A stretch of 64,000 nt of DNA from a candidate division TM6 bacterium GW2011_GWE2_41_16 (GCA_000996695.1 LCAT01000002.1:20061-84060), one strand, 5' to 3'. Counted from the first letter of the stretch, positions 34,330-43,276 are shown. Translations and numbers: made by a program. Notes: generated from the sequence alone by a model not told the origin.

Positions 34330-36033
34330 ATGAAAAATTTAGCTCGCATCTGCGCTTGTTTAGCACTGTTAAGTTGTTTTTGCATCAAACCGATAGCCTT
34401 TACCTCGCTCAATAAAAGTGATCCCTACCCTTTCCCAAACACCCTGTACCCTTACGATTTTTTACGCAAGTCTGACGCGTTTACCTACTGTGACGATACC
34501 CCATCGAAATATCGCTGTTGCACTGCTGCAGGCCGATTCACCATGGCTGGTTATTATCAAAGCGCCACCGCAGGCACCGGTACAGATTGCGCACCTATAT
34601 GTACCAGTTGCGGCACCGGCGCTGCACCAGCTATAATTCCGCCAGCTACAGTAGGCATCGATCCACTACCCTGCCCCGGCACCGAGCTCGGTGATCTGCT
34701 CGGCACCTGGAACGTGCTTGGCACGCTCTATCGCTATAATGGCGAACCGATAGACTATGGAATACTTAATAACGCAGGCACAGCAACCGTCAACTATAGC
34801 AAAACACAGGTCGGTATCGGTGCAAATCAAATAGTTGGCACGAATCAGACAGATAGCCTACTCATCACAAATACACCTCCCCCATCAACCAAATTTGCAA
34901 ACTTGGAGCTTGAAGGTCTTTTTGATTTTGTTATTAACCCCGCGAACACAGATATCGGTACAACACGCGCAACAGAAAACTCTCGTAAATTTGGATTTAT
35001 ATCCGTGCCCATCGATTATCAAAAATACGGCATACGCGGACAGTTCTTTCTGGATATTGCATGCAACTTTGGACTTGTAATCCAAGGTGGACTCAATAAC
35101 ATCACACAACGGCCAACGTTCAATGATTTGACCTGTAGCGCAACAAATAGCACCTGCCCAGTTCTTGGCTTTGAAGCCCTCAAGGGTTCGGTAAAACAGT
35201 ACTTCACCAGCCCTCAAAAATTTGGGCAATTTGCGCATATGCTCGGTTACGATCTATCGTGTTTCAATCAAACGGGGTTTGAGGACACGATGGTCGGACT
35301 GGTGTTCCGTGGGCACAGAGAATGCAATTGGGATAAGAGCAACGAAGCGCTGCCACATTTATTATTTACACCATTTTTTGCGTTGCAAGGCAGCATCCCA
35401 ACCGGTACCACGGTTTCGCCGCGTAAACCGTTCGCCATATCAAGTGGCAACAACGGGCATTGGGGCGTTGGTGGCACCATTGGCTGCACAATCGATTTCT
35501 TTGAGACCGTAGACTTTGGGTTCGACCTCGGCGTCGACCAATTCTTTGGCAGACGCTACGATGACATGCCCGTACCCACAAATTCGCTCCAAACTGTGCT
35601 TTATCCTTACTCGGCTGATGTAGACGTGCACCCAGGAACCAACTGGACTATCGGTATGAGCCTCAATGGCTACCATCTGGTCGATACGCTCACGTTATAT
35701 GCAGAATATCGCGGCGTGTTCCATAAAAAAGATTGTTTTGAGGTCCTCAGCGTTTCGGCACCAACGATCCACTCGATACCAGCGATCACGCTCAACTCAA
35801 ACCCAGAAACATTCACAAACGTTTCGCTGGCTATACCAACCCCATCAACAAACATCGTGCTCACGGGTAAAATGGAAAACGAGTCCTGCTGGAACTCTCA
35901 GATGCTTGTGCTTGGCTTAAGCTACGATATCACGCGGTTTGTACACCTTGGCATGGGTATACAGGTACCGATATCACAATGCAACGCGTACCGCACATCA
36001 ACCATTTTTGGTGCACTGGGCATTATGTTCTAA
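34330..36033 (+). CDS. Cys-rich outer-membrane beta-barrel protein, paralog 2
   Basis: 567 aa from the ATG at 34330 after AAAGGACTGGT; an upstream in-frame TTG lies inside the promoter and is not the start. Signal peptide MKNLARICACLALLSCFCIK. The same layout as paralog 1 is kept: FTSLNKSDPYPFPN, CCTAAGRFTMAGYYQS, FGRRYDDMPVPTNS and terminal GALGIMF. The main differences are in the loop-like segments after residue ~75 and near 180-220, as expected for exposed loops under variation. Likely a surface porin or antigen. Confidence 0.8.
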   Translation: MKNLARICACLALLSCFCIKPIAFTSLNKSDPYPFPNTLYPYDFLRKSDAFTYCDDTPSKYRCCTAAGRFTMAGYYQSATAGTGTDCAPICTSCGTGAAPAIIPPATVGIDPLPCPGTELGDLLGTWNVLGTLYRYNGEPIDYGILNNAGTATVNYSKTQVGIGANQIVGTNQTDSLLITNTPPPSTKFANLELEGLFDFVINPANTDIGTTRATENSRKFGFISVPIDYQKYGIRGQFFLDIACNFGLVIQGGLNNITQRPTFNDLTCSATNSTCPVLGFEALKGSVKQYFTSPQKFGQFAHMLGYDLSCFNQTGFEDTMVGLVFRGHRECNWDKSNEALPHLLFTPFFALQGSIPTGTTVSPRKPFAISSGNNGHWGVGGTIGCTIDFFETVDFGFDLGVDQFFGRRYDDMPVPTNSLQTVLYPYSADVDVHPGTNWTIGMSLNGYHLVDTLTLYAEYRGVFHKKDCFEVLSVSAPTIHSIPAITLNSNPETFTNVSLAIPTPSTNIVLTGKMENESCWNSQMLVLGLSYDITRFVHLGMGIQVPISQCNAYRTSTIFGALGIMF

Positions 36034-36130
36034 CAAGGGTTTCACCCTCCATAACGGCAGTAAGTATGTGCCGTTTGGGCCGAAGGCTTGACCCGCAAAC
36101 CCAAAGACCTTAACTTTGCGGTCTTTGGAG
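36034..36130. repeat. Palindromic repeat downstream of paralog 2
   Basis: GGGTTTCACCC followed by CATAACGGCAGTAAG...CCGTTTGGGCCG, also seen at 38733-38780, and a perfect stem CCAAAGACC (36101-36109) / GGTCTTTGG (36120-36128). Confidence 0.6.
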
Positions 36131-36159
36131 CGTTTGATCTGGTGACATATAAAAATATT

Positions 36160-36184
36160 GGGGCTGCAACACGCAGCCCCTTTT
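36160..36184. terminator. Terminator between outer-membrane paralog 2 and the USP-like gene
   Basis: GGGGCTGC / GCAGCCCC with a 5-nt loop and TTTT after it, between two convergent genes. Confidence 0.8.
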
Positions 36185-36200
36185 CATGAACAAAAATTTA

Positions 36201-37871
36201 TTAAATCGTTGATACTACTTTGTTTTTGAGCGTAATAAGTTGTTGGTTAAAGTTATATAAAAGTAGCTCTGGACCAACTTTTTTAAAGAAAAATAAATTC
36301 CCATTATGAGCAATACTTGGTGCCTCATTTTGCAAAGTAGTTGAAACAATGCTGTCATCTGAACAACGGTACCAAAAAGGTTTTTGCTCTTTAGTATCTT
36401 TGATCACTGCTTCACAATGGCCACCTATGCCACCACCTCCAATAGTCACTCCAATCAGAGCATACGATCTATTATTGATAGTTATAATTAAATTACCGTT
36501 AACAATAGTACCAATATCATTAAGAGCTCCGCCATATGCTCGTTCAATTTTAATACAGCAAAAATCACCATAATGCTGCGGATTAAAACGCACAATAACA
36601 TCTACAGGATTTCTTCCTTCTTTATTTTCATTAAAATCTTCGTACAACGAACTTTCTTCAAGCAAAAGCGTCCATTTTGCTGGTTCTGAAATACCATTAA
36701 GCAAAAAATCTTCTACTAAAAACTGTAAAGACAAAATATTCGGTCTTATTGATAGAACGGTTCGTTTTTCAATACGAGTTGGATCTGAATATGAAAATAA
36801 ACCACTATTAAAAGAAAATGGCGTTTTATGCAGAAAGGGATGATCTTGCGTAAGTTTTGCTATTACTTCTTGCTCAGACATTGCTCCGGGAGAAAATTGA
36901 GATGTTCTATAAAAATTTTTGCGTAATACATCTTTGCCTGCATGCACACCACTAAGAGAAATTTGTTGGATTTGTGTACCTGTAAACCCAAAATCCGTTC
37001 CTATCCAATCACTGCCACATACAAGCTCTAAACCATCCAAAAAATATCCAAAAAGCTCTGCTGGATCTTGCTGCGCAGGATAACCAATAAATGTATATAA
37101 ACCAGAAAATTCAGTTCTTTTATTCATCAAAGGCACTACGGCTTGTGTGTAAAAATTTGCAAAATTTTTATCCTTCAAGAATTGCCCAAAAGCTCTTATT
37201 AACGCAATTTTTTCTTGATCTATTTTATAACCATTTATACCTGCCGCGACCTGTCCAAAGGAACTTTTTAAACTGCCTATAACCCGTTTTTCCCATGCAT
37301 ACTTACTTGGGCCTATAGGGGAAACCGCTTCTCCCTTTTTTATTTTTTCTTCTTGGATGCTTTTTTCTGCATCTTCAATGTCTTTCCATTTACCTATGAG
37401 CTTCTCTAAATGATCCCAAAATTTCTTTGAATCATTAAAAGCCTGCATGACATTGGCAAGATCTGGCTTAACGCCAAAAGATATTAACTTACTTAAAAAA
37501 GAGTCAAGAACGTTTATATCTAAAAGCTCACCACTCCCAACCATATTAAAATTTTGTTCTTTACCTTTAATACTGCCTTTGAACGTATTAACAGATTCAT
37601 TTTTTGTTAAATCATCAATGCTTTTTTCCACTTTTTCTTGGTATTTTTCTGTTATGCGCTGAGAAGCAGAAATATAGTGCTGTTCCTGAATCGAAGAAAT
37701 AATTTTTTCGATCCACTGCATATTGAGCAAATTTTGCACTAACGCTGCGCAATAGCACGAATTTCCTGCATTATACAATTTAGGTGGCATTGCTTGCATA
37801 GATACTGCACAAAAGCAGCATAGGCATATCAATATCTGTTTTATAAAAACCTTTTTACTTCGTACCATCAT
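36201..37871 (-). CDS. Secreted USP-type deubiquitinase-like protein
   Basis: 556 aa from the ATG pair at 37871/37868, which follows AAGGAG. Signal peptide (FIKQILICLCCFCAVSMQA). Directly after it is a USP Cys box, KLYNAGNSCYCAALVQNLL, with the candidate catalytic Cys39. Near the end is a His box: SYALIGVTIGGGGIGGHCEAV with His ~485, then FWYRCSDDSIV supplying the Asp. The order and about 445-residue spacing fit peptidase C19 (ubiquitin-specific proteases), and QQDPAELFGYFLDGL matches the USP QQDAxEFxxxLLD motif. Such proteases are eukaryotic; in a bacterium an exported copy suggests removal of host ubiquitin. An equivalent zinc finger was not recognised. Confidence 0.85.
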   Translation of the reverse strand: MMVRSKKVFIKQILICLCCFCAVSMQAMPPKLYNAGNSCYCAALVQNLLNMQWIEKIISSIQEQHYISASQRITEKYQEKVEKSIDDLTKNESVNTFKGSIKGKEQNFNMVGSGELLDINVLDSFLSKLISFGVKPDLANVMQAFNDSKKFWDHLEKLIGKWKDIEDAEKSIQEEKIKKGEAVSPIGPSKYAWEKRVIGSLKSSFGQVAAGINGYKIDQEKIALIRAFGQFLKDKNFANFYTQAVVPLMNKRTEFSGLYTFIGYPAQQDPAELFGYFLDGLELVCGSDWIGTDFGFTGTQIQQISLSGVHAGKDVLRKNFYRTSQFSPGAMSEQEVIAKLTQDHPFLHKTPFSFNSGLFSYSDPTRIEKRTVLSIRPNILSLQFLVEDFLLNGISEPAKWTLLLEESSLYEDFNENKEGRNPVDVIVRFNPQHYGDFCCIKIERAYGGALNDIGTIVNGNLIITINNRSYALIGVTIGGGGIGGHCEAVIKDTKEQKPFWYRCSDDSIVSTTLQNEAPSIAHNGNLFFFKKVGPELLLYNFNQQLITLKNKVVSTI

Positions 37872-37994
37872 TTTTCTCCTTGCCCTAAAACGTTTTATCA
37901 ATCACACTTTACAAAAGCTCTTGCATTGAGCCTTTTGAAAAAAATACACTTTTGCCAGATGTTCTTATATGTATGCACATACGAGGAGAATAGT

Positions 37995-38717
37995 ATGAAA
38001 AAAGCACTTGTCATATCAACTGTTTTTGTTTGTAGTGGTCTTTGCGGCATGGAACAGGTAGAACCTCAAGTAAAGCAACCCGTACGGTCTTTATGCGCTA
38101 AACAACGGCATAAACTCGAACAAAATGTTGCCATGTGGAGCAAAAACGATCTAGTTAAACACCCTCATATGAAACTACGAGCTCTAGACGATCTTGAAAA
38201 ACTCATACAAGAAACACCTAAAACACCTTCGAACCTAGCTCGACTCAACATATATCTTGAACAAAAGCGGACATTAATTAATCCTCAATCGCAGCAAATT
38301 ACACCATCTTTTGTGTGTTTTGTTCCCGAATATCTCGGCAAGGCTCAGGATCTTACCAATAGATTGTCTCATGCAAAATTTAACGTAGTAGATCCAGAAA
38401 TTCGCAACACACAAATTTCTGCTTTTTTGTTTGAAAGCTTATGTCTTGCAACACGCATAAAAAGCATGCTGCGTAATCAACTCAAAGATATTGGAAAATT
38501 TAAACAACAGTTTCCATTTCTTGTACGCACTGCATATATTCATAAACTCATATTAAAAAATGAGCGAAACATACTTTTTGCATTCTTTAACACTATAGAA
38601 CGGCTCCCTAATCGTGATAGTGCATCTTATGAAGAGACTGCAATAACTCTTCAAAAACATATCATCGTTCTCGATGCACTTGTAGAACGGTTTATTGATA
38701 ACGCAACAAAAAAATAG
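37995..38717 (+). CDS. Secreted helical hypothetical protein
   Basis: 240 aa from the ATG at 37995 (AGGAG 7 nt upstream); an earlier ATG at 37926 lacks a site and would hide the signal. The signal peptide ends CGMEQ, like the RING/ankyrin protein (YGMEQ). The rest is predicted helical and Lys/Leu-rich, without recognised motifs. It is divergent from the USP-like gene, so the ~120-nt gap between them probably contains both promoters. Confidence 0.7.
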   Translation: MKKALVISTVFVCSGLCGMEQVEPQVKQPVRSLCAKQRHKLEQNVAMWSKNDLVKHPHMKLRALDDLEKLIQETPKTPSNLARLNIYLEQKRTLINPQSQQITPSFVCFVPEYLGKAQDLTNRLSHAKFNVVDPEIRNTQISAFLFESLCLATRIKSMLRNQLKDIGKFKQQFPFLVRTAYIHKLILKNERNILFAFFNTIERLPNRDSASYEETAITLQKHIIVLDALVERFIDNATKK

Positions 38718-39030
38718 TTTATAAGGGCGCCGCCCTCCATAACGGAAGTAGGCACGTACCGTTTGGGCCGTAGTATTTACGGAGGCTTAACCCGTAAGCG
38801 CCCAGCGCTTAACCTGGTGAAATAATACATGAGTCCTCTGTCCAATAATTGCGCAAGCATCAGAGCCTGCCGGTGTACGTTAAAACGATGAATAACGTTT
38901 TAACGTACACCGGCAACTTGCTTGATTGTCACCGAGTCCAGCCGTCGCATAAAGTTATGGCTGGCAAGCAAGGGGTTTAGGTCATGGGTCAAGGGCGAAT
39001 GCCCTTGCGGGTTACAGGGCGGAGCCCTAC
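38718..39030. repeat. Mosaic palindromic spacer upstream of rpsU
   Basis: AAGGGCGCCGCCCT; CATAACGGAAGTAGG...CCGTTTGGGCCG; AAGCGCCCAGCGCTT; a long hairpin with perfect 19-bp arms (38869-38887/38896-38914, 8-nt loop); a CCAGCC...GGCTGG stem around GTCGCATAAAGTTAT; AAGGGCGAATGCCCTT. It contains no gene of its own; the reading frame that runs from it into rpsU is an artefact of absent stops. Confidence 0.75.
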
Positions 39031-39148
39031 GCACTCTAAATATGCTACAAACAACTGGACGCATGAATATAAAGCTCTTATACTAAAAACATATTCGTCA
39101 TTTTTTGATATACAAAACTCTTTAAGAATGGAGCTCGAGCTGGACATT

Positions 39149-39361
39149 ATGAGTACAAAAAAATCAAATATCACCGTCCTAGTAAATGAAAACGTTGAAC
39201 GTGCACTTCGTCAACTCAAAAAGAAAATTGAACGCGAAGGCGTCGTACGTGATATGAAACGTATCGTGTACTACGAGTCACCAACACAAAAACGTCGTAA
39301 ACGTCTTATGCGTGCAGTTAAACAAAACTGGATGCGTATGGCTGCTCATAAACTGATTTAA
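39149..39361 (+). CDS. rpsU: 30S ribosomal protein bS21
   Basis: 70 aa from the ATG at 39149 (MSTKKSNITVLV). The core VNENVERALRQLKKKIEREGVVRDMKRIVYYESPTQKRRK and the basic C-terminus are typical of S21. The start at 39149 gives the normal length; an ATG at 39128 would add seven residues. The frame is open back to 38984 through repeat sequence, which should not be included. It is followed 12 nt later by rbfA. Confidence 0.92.
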   Translation: MSTKKSNITVLVNENVERALRQLKKKIEREGVVRDMKRIVYYESPTQKRRKRLMRAVKQNWMRMAAHKLI

Positions 39362-39373
39362 TCGAAACATTCG

Positions 39374-39799
39374 ATGTACAACAAACAAACGTCATCTATA
39401 AAACGTGCGCAACGCATGTCCCTTTTGTTTCGCGAAATCTCGCAACTTGTTACTCGCGAAAAGGCCGATAACCCGGCGCTCGAAGGCGTTATGCTCACAC
39501 GCGTAACGCTATCGCCCGATGGCAGCATTTGCAACGTGTACTTTGTCACTGACAAAGATCGTCGCAAAGAAGCGGTTGACACATTGATCTGTTATAAACC
39601 ATCGCTTCGCAAAGCCATTGCATCAAGCCTCCAGCTGCGCCACGTACCCGATATTTTTTTCCGCTTTGATGAGCAGTTTTTAAAACAAGCACACATCGAA
39701 TCGGTCATTGATCGCGTCGCTGCGCAGGAAAAAGCTGAGGCTCAAGCAACTGGTGCTGATCAAACAGAATCTACTACCGAACCTGGAGAGCTCGAGTGA
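39374..39799 (+). CDS. rbfA: Ribosome-binding factor A
   Basis: 141 aa. A KH-like fold with RVTLSPDGSICNVYFVTDKD and the C-terminal LRKAIASSLQLRHVPDIFFRFDEQF is characteristic. It helps mature the 16S 5' end in the 30S subunit, which fits the rpsU neighbour. Its TGA overlaps the GTG start of the prepilin peptidase gene. Confidence 0.93.
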   Translation: MYNKQTSSIKRAQRMSLLFREISQLVTREKADNPALEGVMLTRVTLSPDGSICNVYFVTDKDRRKEAVDTLICYKPSLRKAIASSLQLRHVPDIFFRFDEQFLKQAHIESVIDRVAAQEKAEAQATGADQTESTTEPGELE

Positions 39800-40575
39800 A
39801 CGCTGCAGTCGTCGCTGTCGCGTTTATTTCTGCCTGCTGGGGATCTTTTTTAAACTGTTTAGCGTATCGTCTGCTCGAGGGAACATCAGTTCTCAAAGGA
39901 CGTTCACGCTGTCCTGAGTGCAAAACCGAAATTAAACCCTACGACCTCATCCCGATTCTTTCTTGGATCATGCTTCGCGGTCGATGCAGATCGTGTAAAA
40001 AATCAATCTCATGGATTTATCCTGTTGTTGAACTCCTTGCAGCGATCATGGGCATTTTTTTGTGGTGCACAACACCTTCAAATTTTTCGTTTGCAGCGTA
40101 TGCATCATTGGCCAGCCTTCTGCTCATTCACTTTCACACTGACGCCCGAGATATGGTCCTTCTGCGACCCATCACACTTGCAACAATCATTATCGCCTTT
40201 GCAACCGCTTCGATGAACTGGCTACCAATATCAATAATATCATCGTTTCTGGGAGCACTGCTGGGTTTTGGCATCCTCTGGAGCGTGCGCATGTTTTACC
40301 TCAAAGTACGCAACTGCGAAGCCCTTGGAGATGGTGATCCAGAACTTCTTGCATCCATTGGTGCAATTGTTGGACCGTTTGGCTGCATGGGAATATTGTT
40401 TATCTCATCGCTGTTTGCAAGCGCATTCGGCATAACCTACGCACTAATTAAAAGCAAAAAAAATTTACTTAAGCTCAAGTTTGCTTACGGCCCATTTTTG
40501 GTCTTAAGCACGTTTATATGGATCATCTGGCAAAAAACGCTTATGCATTTTTTGTATCATCTACCGCAATTTTAA
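39796..40575 (+). CDS. pilD: Type IV prepilin peptidase / methyltransferase
   Basis: 259 aa, GTG start overlapping the rbfA stop by 4 nt. An N-terminal methyltransferase-type domain carries the zinc pairs CPEC (39-42) and CRSC (64-67); the aspartyl protease part has the DARD region (~116-119) and ALGDGDPEL (GxGD motif). It cleaves and N-methylates type IV prepilins in the inner membrane. The obvious substrate is encoded convergently next to it, with 35 bp of 3' overlap. Confidence 0.93.
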   Translation: MNAAVVAVAFISACWGSFLNCLAYRLLEGTSVLKGRSRCPECKTEIKPYDLIPILSWIMLRGRCRSCKKSISWIYPVVELLAAIMGIFLWCTTPSNFSFAAYASLASLLLIHFHTDARDMVLLRPITLATIIIAFATASMNWLPISIISSFLGALLGFGILWSVRMFYLKVRNCEALGDGDPELLASIGAIVGPFGCMGILFISSLFASAFGITYALIKSKKNLLKLKFAYGPFLVLSTFIWIIWQKTLMHFLYHLPQF

Positions 40576-40996
40576 TCTCACCAGTTTGATCAACGGTGAG
40601 CACATCCGCCACACCATCACCATCAATATCTGCTGCAGCGCCAACAACAAACGTACCACCTGATGCACTTGTTCCCGCAAGCGCTGAAGAAGGAGCTTTA
40701 AGCGAGCCCTCAAAAGCTGAGTCGCCTCCACCGTTTGCAAAGCCATAGGTGTATAGATGTTTACCGGGCATATCAAAGCCAAGTCCACCTTCACCAGAAA
40801 GCTTATCGGTATACTCGCCATGCTCGGCAAAGTATGCCTGCTCAGCGATGTACAGCGCATGCAAGTGAGCGTACGCCTCAGCACGTTTTGAACGCGCCAA
40901 AAAATTTTTGTACGTGGGCACCGCCATAACCGCAAGCACCGCAATAATGGCAATAACAATCATCAACTCAAGTAAACTGAACCCATAGCGCTTCAT
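40541..40996 (-). CDS. Type IV pilin / pseudopilin
   Basis: 151 aa. Prepilin signal MKRYG/FSLLELMIV with cleavage after Gly5 and the invariant Glu at mature position 5, followed by the hydrophobic helix and a helical stalk (RSKRAEAYAHLHALY). The C-terminal part is Gly/Ala-rich with DIDGDGVADV, resembling a Ca-binding loop as in major pseudopilins. A pilA-like major pilin or a GspG-type pseudopilin are both possible. No other pilus assembly genes are in the window. Confidence 0.9.
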   Translation of the reverse strand: MKRYGFSLLELMIVIAIIAVLAVMAVPTYKNFLARSKRAEAYAHLHALYIAEQAYFAEHGEYTDKLSGEGGLGFDMPGKHLYTYGFANGGGDSAFEGSLKAPSSALAGTSASGGTFVVGAAADIDGDGVADVLTVDQTGEIKIAVDDTKNA

Positions 40997-41130
40997 ACAA
41001 TCTAACCTCGATTAAAATTTTATAGATCAAGGTGGCGGTTACCACAGTTCTGATGGTATCGCGATAAAAAGATTGCATACAAGGGTTCGGGTAAAACATA
41101 TGTGTATAGTCAAAATTTAATTATTTCTGT

Positions 41131-41158
41131 TTGACAATTTTATTTATTAAGATAACCT
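41131..41158 (+). promoter_or_regulatory. Candidate promoter of the RING/ankyrin gene
   Basis: TTGACA (41131-41136) with a weak -10 TAACCT (41153-41158) at 16-nt spacing, about 47 nt before the start at 41205. Confidence 0.4.
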
Positions 41159-41204
41159 AAAACATAGTGATCAAAAACTAAACAAATAATTAAAGGAACC
41201 ATGT

Positions 41205-42185
41205 ATGAAACGTTTACTTTTTTCTGCCCTTGCACTCACACTTGCACTAACCCCGAATATATACGGCATGGAGCAAATACTAATGGGCATAGCAGCAATA
41301 TCCATAACGCAGCAAGAACAAACAACAACAGAATGTTCTATTTGCTTGAAAAATTTTACCACAGCAAACAAACCGGTTGTCTGTGCTTGTGAAAGCAACA
41401 TGCATGTTTTTCACGAGCCCTGTATTAAAAGCTGGGTCTCACATAATCAATCATGTCCAAATTGTCGTCAAAAAATTGATGCAATGCATATTTACCGCGA
41501 CTCACATGAGCTTGGTTTTTTACTTTTAAAATATGTTCGAAATTTTGCCGATATGAAATCCGCTCTACAAATTTTAGAATATCCAGATTTGGACATAGAC
41601 GTAAATATTGAAGATGAATCAGGCCTCTGCCCTCTTGAGCTCGCAATATACAAATTAGAACAAAATTCAAATTATGCCTTGTTAATTGAAGCGCTCCTCA
41701 AACATCCCCTAATCAATCCAATGCATGTTTCGTCTAAACTGTCTGGAGCGATTTCTGCCTTCAATATAGCAACCTACTCAGAAAAAGCTTCCTCTGTTAT
41801 CCCATTATTCCTTGCTCATCCCAAAATAGCCACAAATACACGAGAAGGAGCATCTCTTTTTACTCCGCTTATGCAGGCAGCCTTTTTCGGCCGAAAAGAT
41901 ACTGTAAAAATCCTTCTTTCAGATACAAGAGTAAACCCCACCTTACAAAATCTTTATGGTGAAACGGCTTTGAATTGTGCGCAAAGAGGTAAAAATTATC
42001 TACTGCGTGGTTGCTCATTATATTGGCCCGCTGATCCTGAAAAAATTCAAAATTTCGACAACACCATTTACATGCTTGCCGTAGCAGAAAAAAAATGGAA
42101 TGCCACACATTCTGCTACTTCCACTGCCCCAACAACAACTACCATTCAAGCAACTACAACAACCTCAAACCCTTCTACAAAGTAA
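41205..42185 (+). CDS. Secreted RING-finger / ankyrin-repeat protein
   Basis: 326 aa. Signal peptide ending YGMEQ (after ~21 residues), AAAGGAA upstream of the ATG. Residues 44-87 form a RING-type zinc module: CSIC, x12, CAC, x7, H, x2, C, x10, CPNC, which fits the RING-CH (C4HC3) spacing or a RING-H2 variant; WV after CIKS is typical. Residues ~110-280 hold ankyrin-like repeats, the clearest being TPLMQAAFFGRKDTVKILL. The C-terminus is Thr-rich. RING fingers usually act as E3 ubiquitin ligases, so this is a candidate exported ligase with an ankyrin substrate arm. Activity is inferred. Confidence 0.85.
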   Translation: MKRLLFSALALTLALTPNIYGMEQILMGIAAISITQQEQTTTECSICLKNFTTANKPVVCACESNMHVFHEPCIKSWVSHNQSCPNCRQKIDAMHIYRDSHELGFLLLKYVRNFADMKSALQILEYPDLDIDVNIEDESGLCPLELAIYKLEQNSNYALLIEALLKHPLINPMHVSSKLSGAISAFNIATYSEKASSVIPLFLAHPKIATNTREGASLFTPLMQAAFFGRKDTVKILLSDTRVNPTLQNLYGETALNCAQRGKNYLLRGCSLYWPADPEKIQNFDNTIYMLAVAEKKWNATHSATSTAPTTTTIQATTTTSNPSTK

Positions 42186-42202
42186 CAAACAGTTTTAAGC
42201 AC

Positions 42203-42255
42203 AAAAAAATGCTGAGGTCAGTGATTAAAAACATCACTGGCCTCAGCATTTTTTT
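42203..42255. terminator. Terminator downstream of the RING/ankyrin gene
   Basis: Long stem AAAAAAATGCTGAGG...CCTCAGCATTTTTTT with an inner GTGAT/ATCAC pair and a T-run. Confidence 0.85.
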
Positions 42256-42331
42256 GGGTCAAACAGCTCATCAGCAAAACTGTGATATACTTATCATGAT
42301 GATATAACAGCCAATTGATATAGGGATGCGT

Positions 42332-43276
42332 ATGCATATAAAAAACGTTCTACCGATCGTTCTTGTCGCATGTATTTTTGCTAGTTTTTCAGCGGTTATA
42401 ACCAAACCAGTTGCCCAAAATTCTCAATTAAAAATCACAACCTCCGATCAAAAACCTCAGCAACCATTACTCGATTTACTTGGTATCTGCGCGATTACAC
42501 ATGATGGATCATTAAAAAATATTGTCCAACAAACTCAACAGACATGGTTACGCAAGTCTGGCACCGAGCGTTGGCAAATGAATGCTTCTGAAAGACTACC
42601 AAGCACAATAGCATTACCCTATTTTGAAAAGCTCGGTATGGTACAAAAAATTGTACCGTCGCACAAAAATTATGATTACGCTTTAGTTCTTGGAGCAACA
42701 ACTGGTACGGTACGTAATCGATTGGCATATCTGGCCAATCTTTGGCAACAAGGAATTCGTTTTACAACTCTTGTTTTATTGGGTTCTGAGCGACCGCTTG
42801 ACACCACTACTGAACCAGAAGCGTCTCTTAACAATATTCCGCAGCGAGGATTGCCAACACGTACAAATTGGCAGGCACCAACAACACTTCCTCAAACTGA
42901 GAGCACTATGATGCGTATGATTTTTGAGCAAGTTGAAATACCTGAAGACATGAGAGCATGCCAACTTGTTGTAGTTAACTCACCACAACAAATCACACCT
43001 GAAGGAAAAATAAAACGTGCAACAACCGCAGACACTTTGCGCGATTGGCTAAAAATGAATCCAGCACCAGGATTGTGTCTCTTCGTTTCAAATCAGCCAT
43101 ACGTGGCCTATCAACATGCCGTTGTAGAATCCATGCTACCCCAAAGTTTCATCGTTGATACAGTAGGTGAACGAATAGATAATGAAACAGCAAACAATAT
43201 AAATATTTGTTTCGATTGTTTAGCTCGCTGGCTATATCAGGAGTACCATAACAGTAAAACAGGAGTCTCTGAATGA
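42332..43276 (+). CDS. Secreted hypothetical protein, possibly DUF218-like
   Basis: 314 aa from the second ATG (42332), which sits 6 nt after AGGG; the first ATG (42326) abuts it. Signal or anchor segment VLPIVLVACIFASFSAVI. The pattern YDYALVLGATTGTVRNRLAYLANLW, FTTLVLLGSERPLD and a later TADTLRDWL...FVSNQPYVAYQHAVVE recalls the DUF218/YdcF Rossmann-like fold, but the match is loose. Function unknown. Confidence 0.65.
   Translation: MHIKNVLPIVLVACIFASFSAVITKPVAQNSQLKITTSDQKPQQPLLDLLGICAITHDGSLKNIVQQTQQTWLRKSGTERWQMNASERLPSTIALPYFEKLGMVQKIVPSHKNYDYALVLGATTGTVRNRLAYLANLWQQGIRFTTLVLLGSERPLDTTTEPEASLNNIPQRGLPTRTNWQAPTTLPQTESTMMRMIFEQVEIPEDMRACQLVVVNSPQQITPEGKIKRATTADTLRDWLKMNPAPGLCLFVSNQPYVAYQHAVVESMLPQSFIVDTVGERIDNETANNINICFDCLARWLYQEYHNSKTGVSE

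Noticed and set aside
29860..39030. CRISPR array or integron attC cassette array as explanation for the spaced palindromes
   Set aside because: Repeats are not of constant length or spacing, there are no unique spacers, no cas or integrase genes are present, and the modules change order between spacers.
38984..39148. N-terminal extension of the bS21 reading frame starting [10 protein letters not shown]
   Set aside because: It is translated palindromic spacer; almost the same peptide precedes TolB (55521-55453). Both proteins have proper starts downstream.
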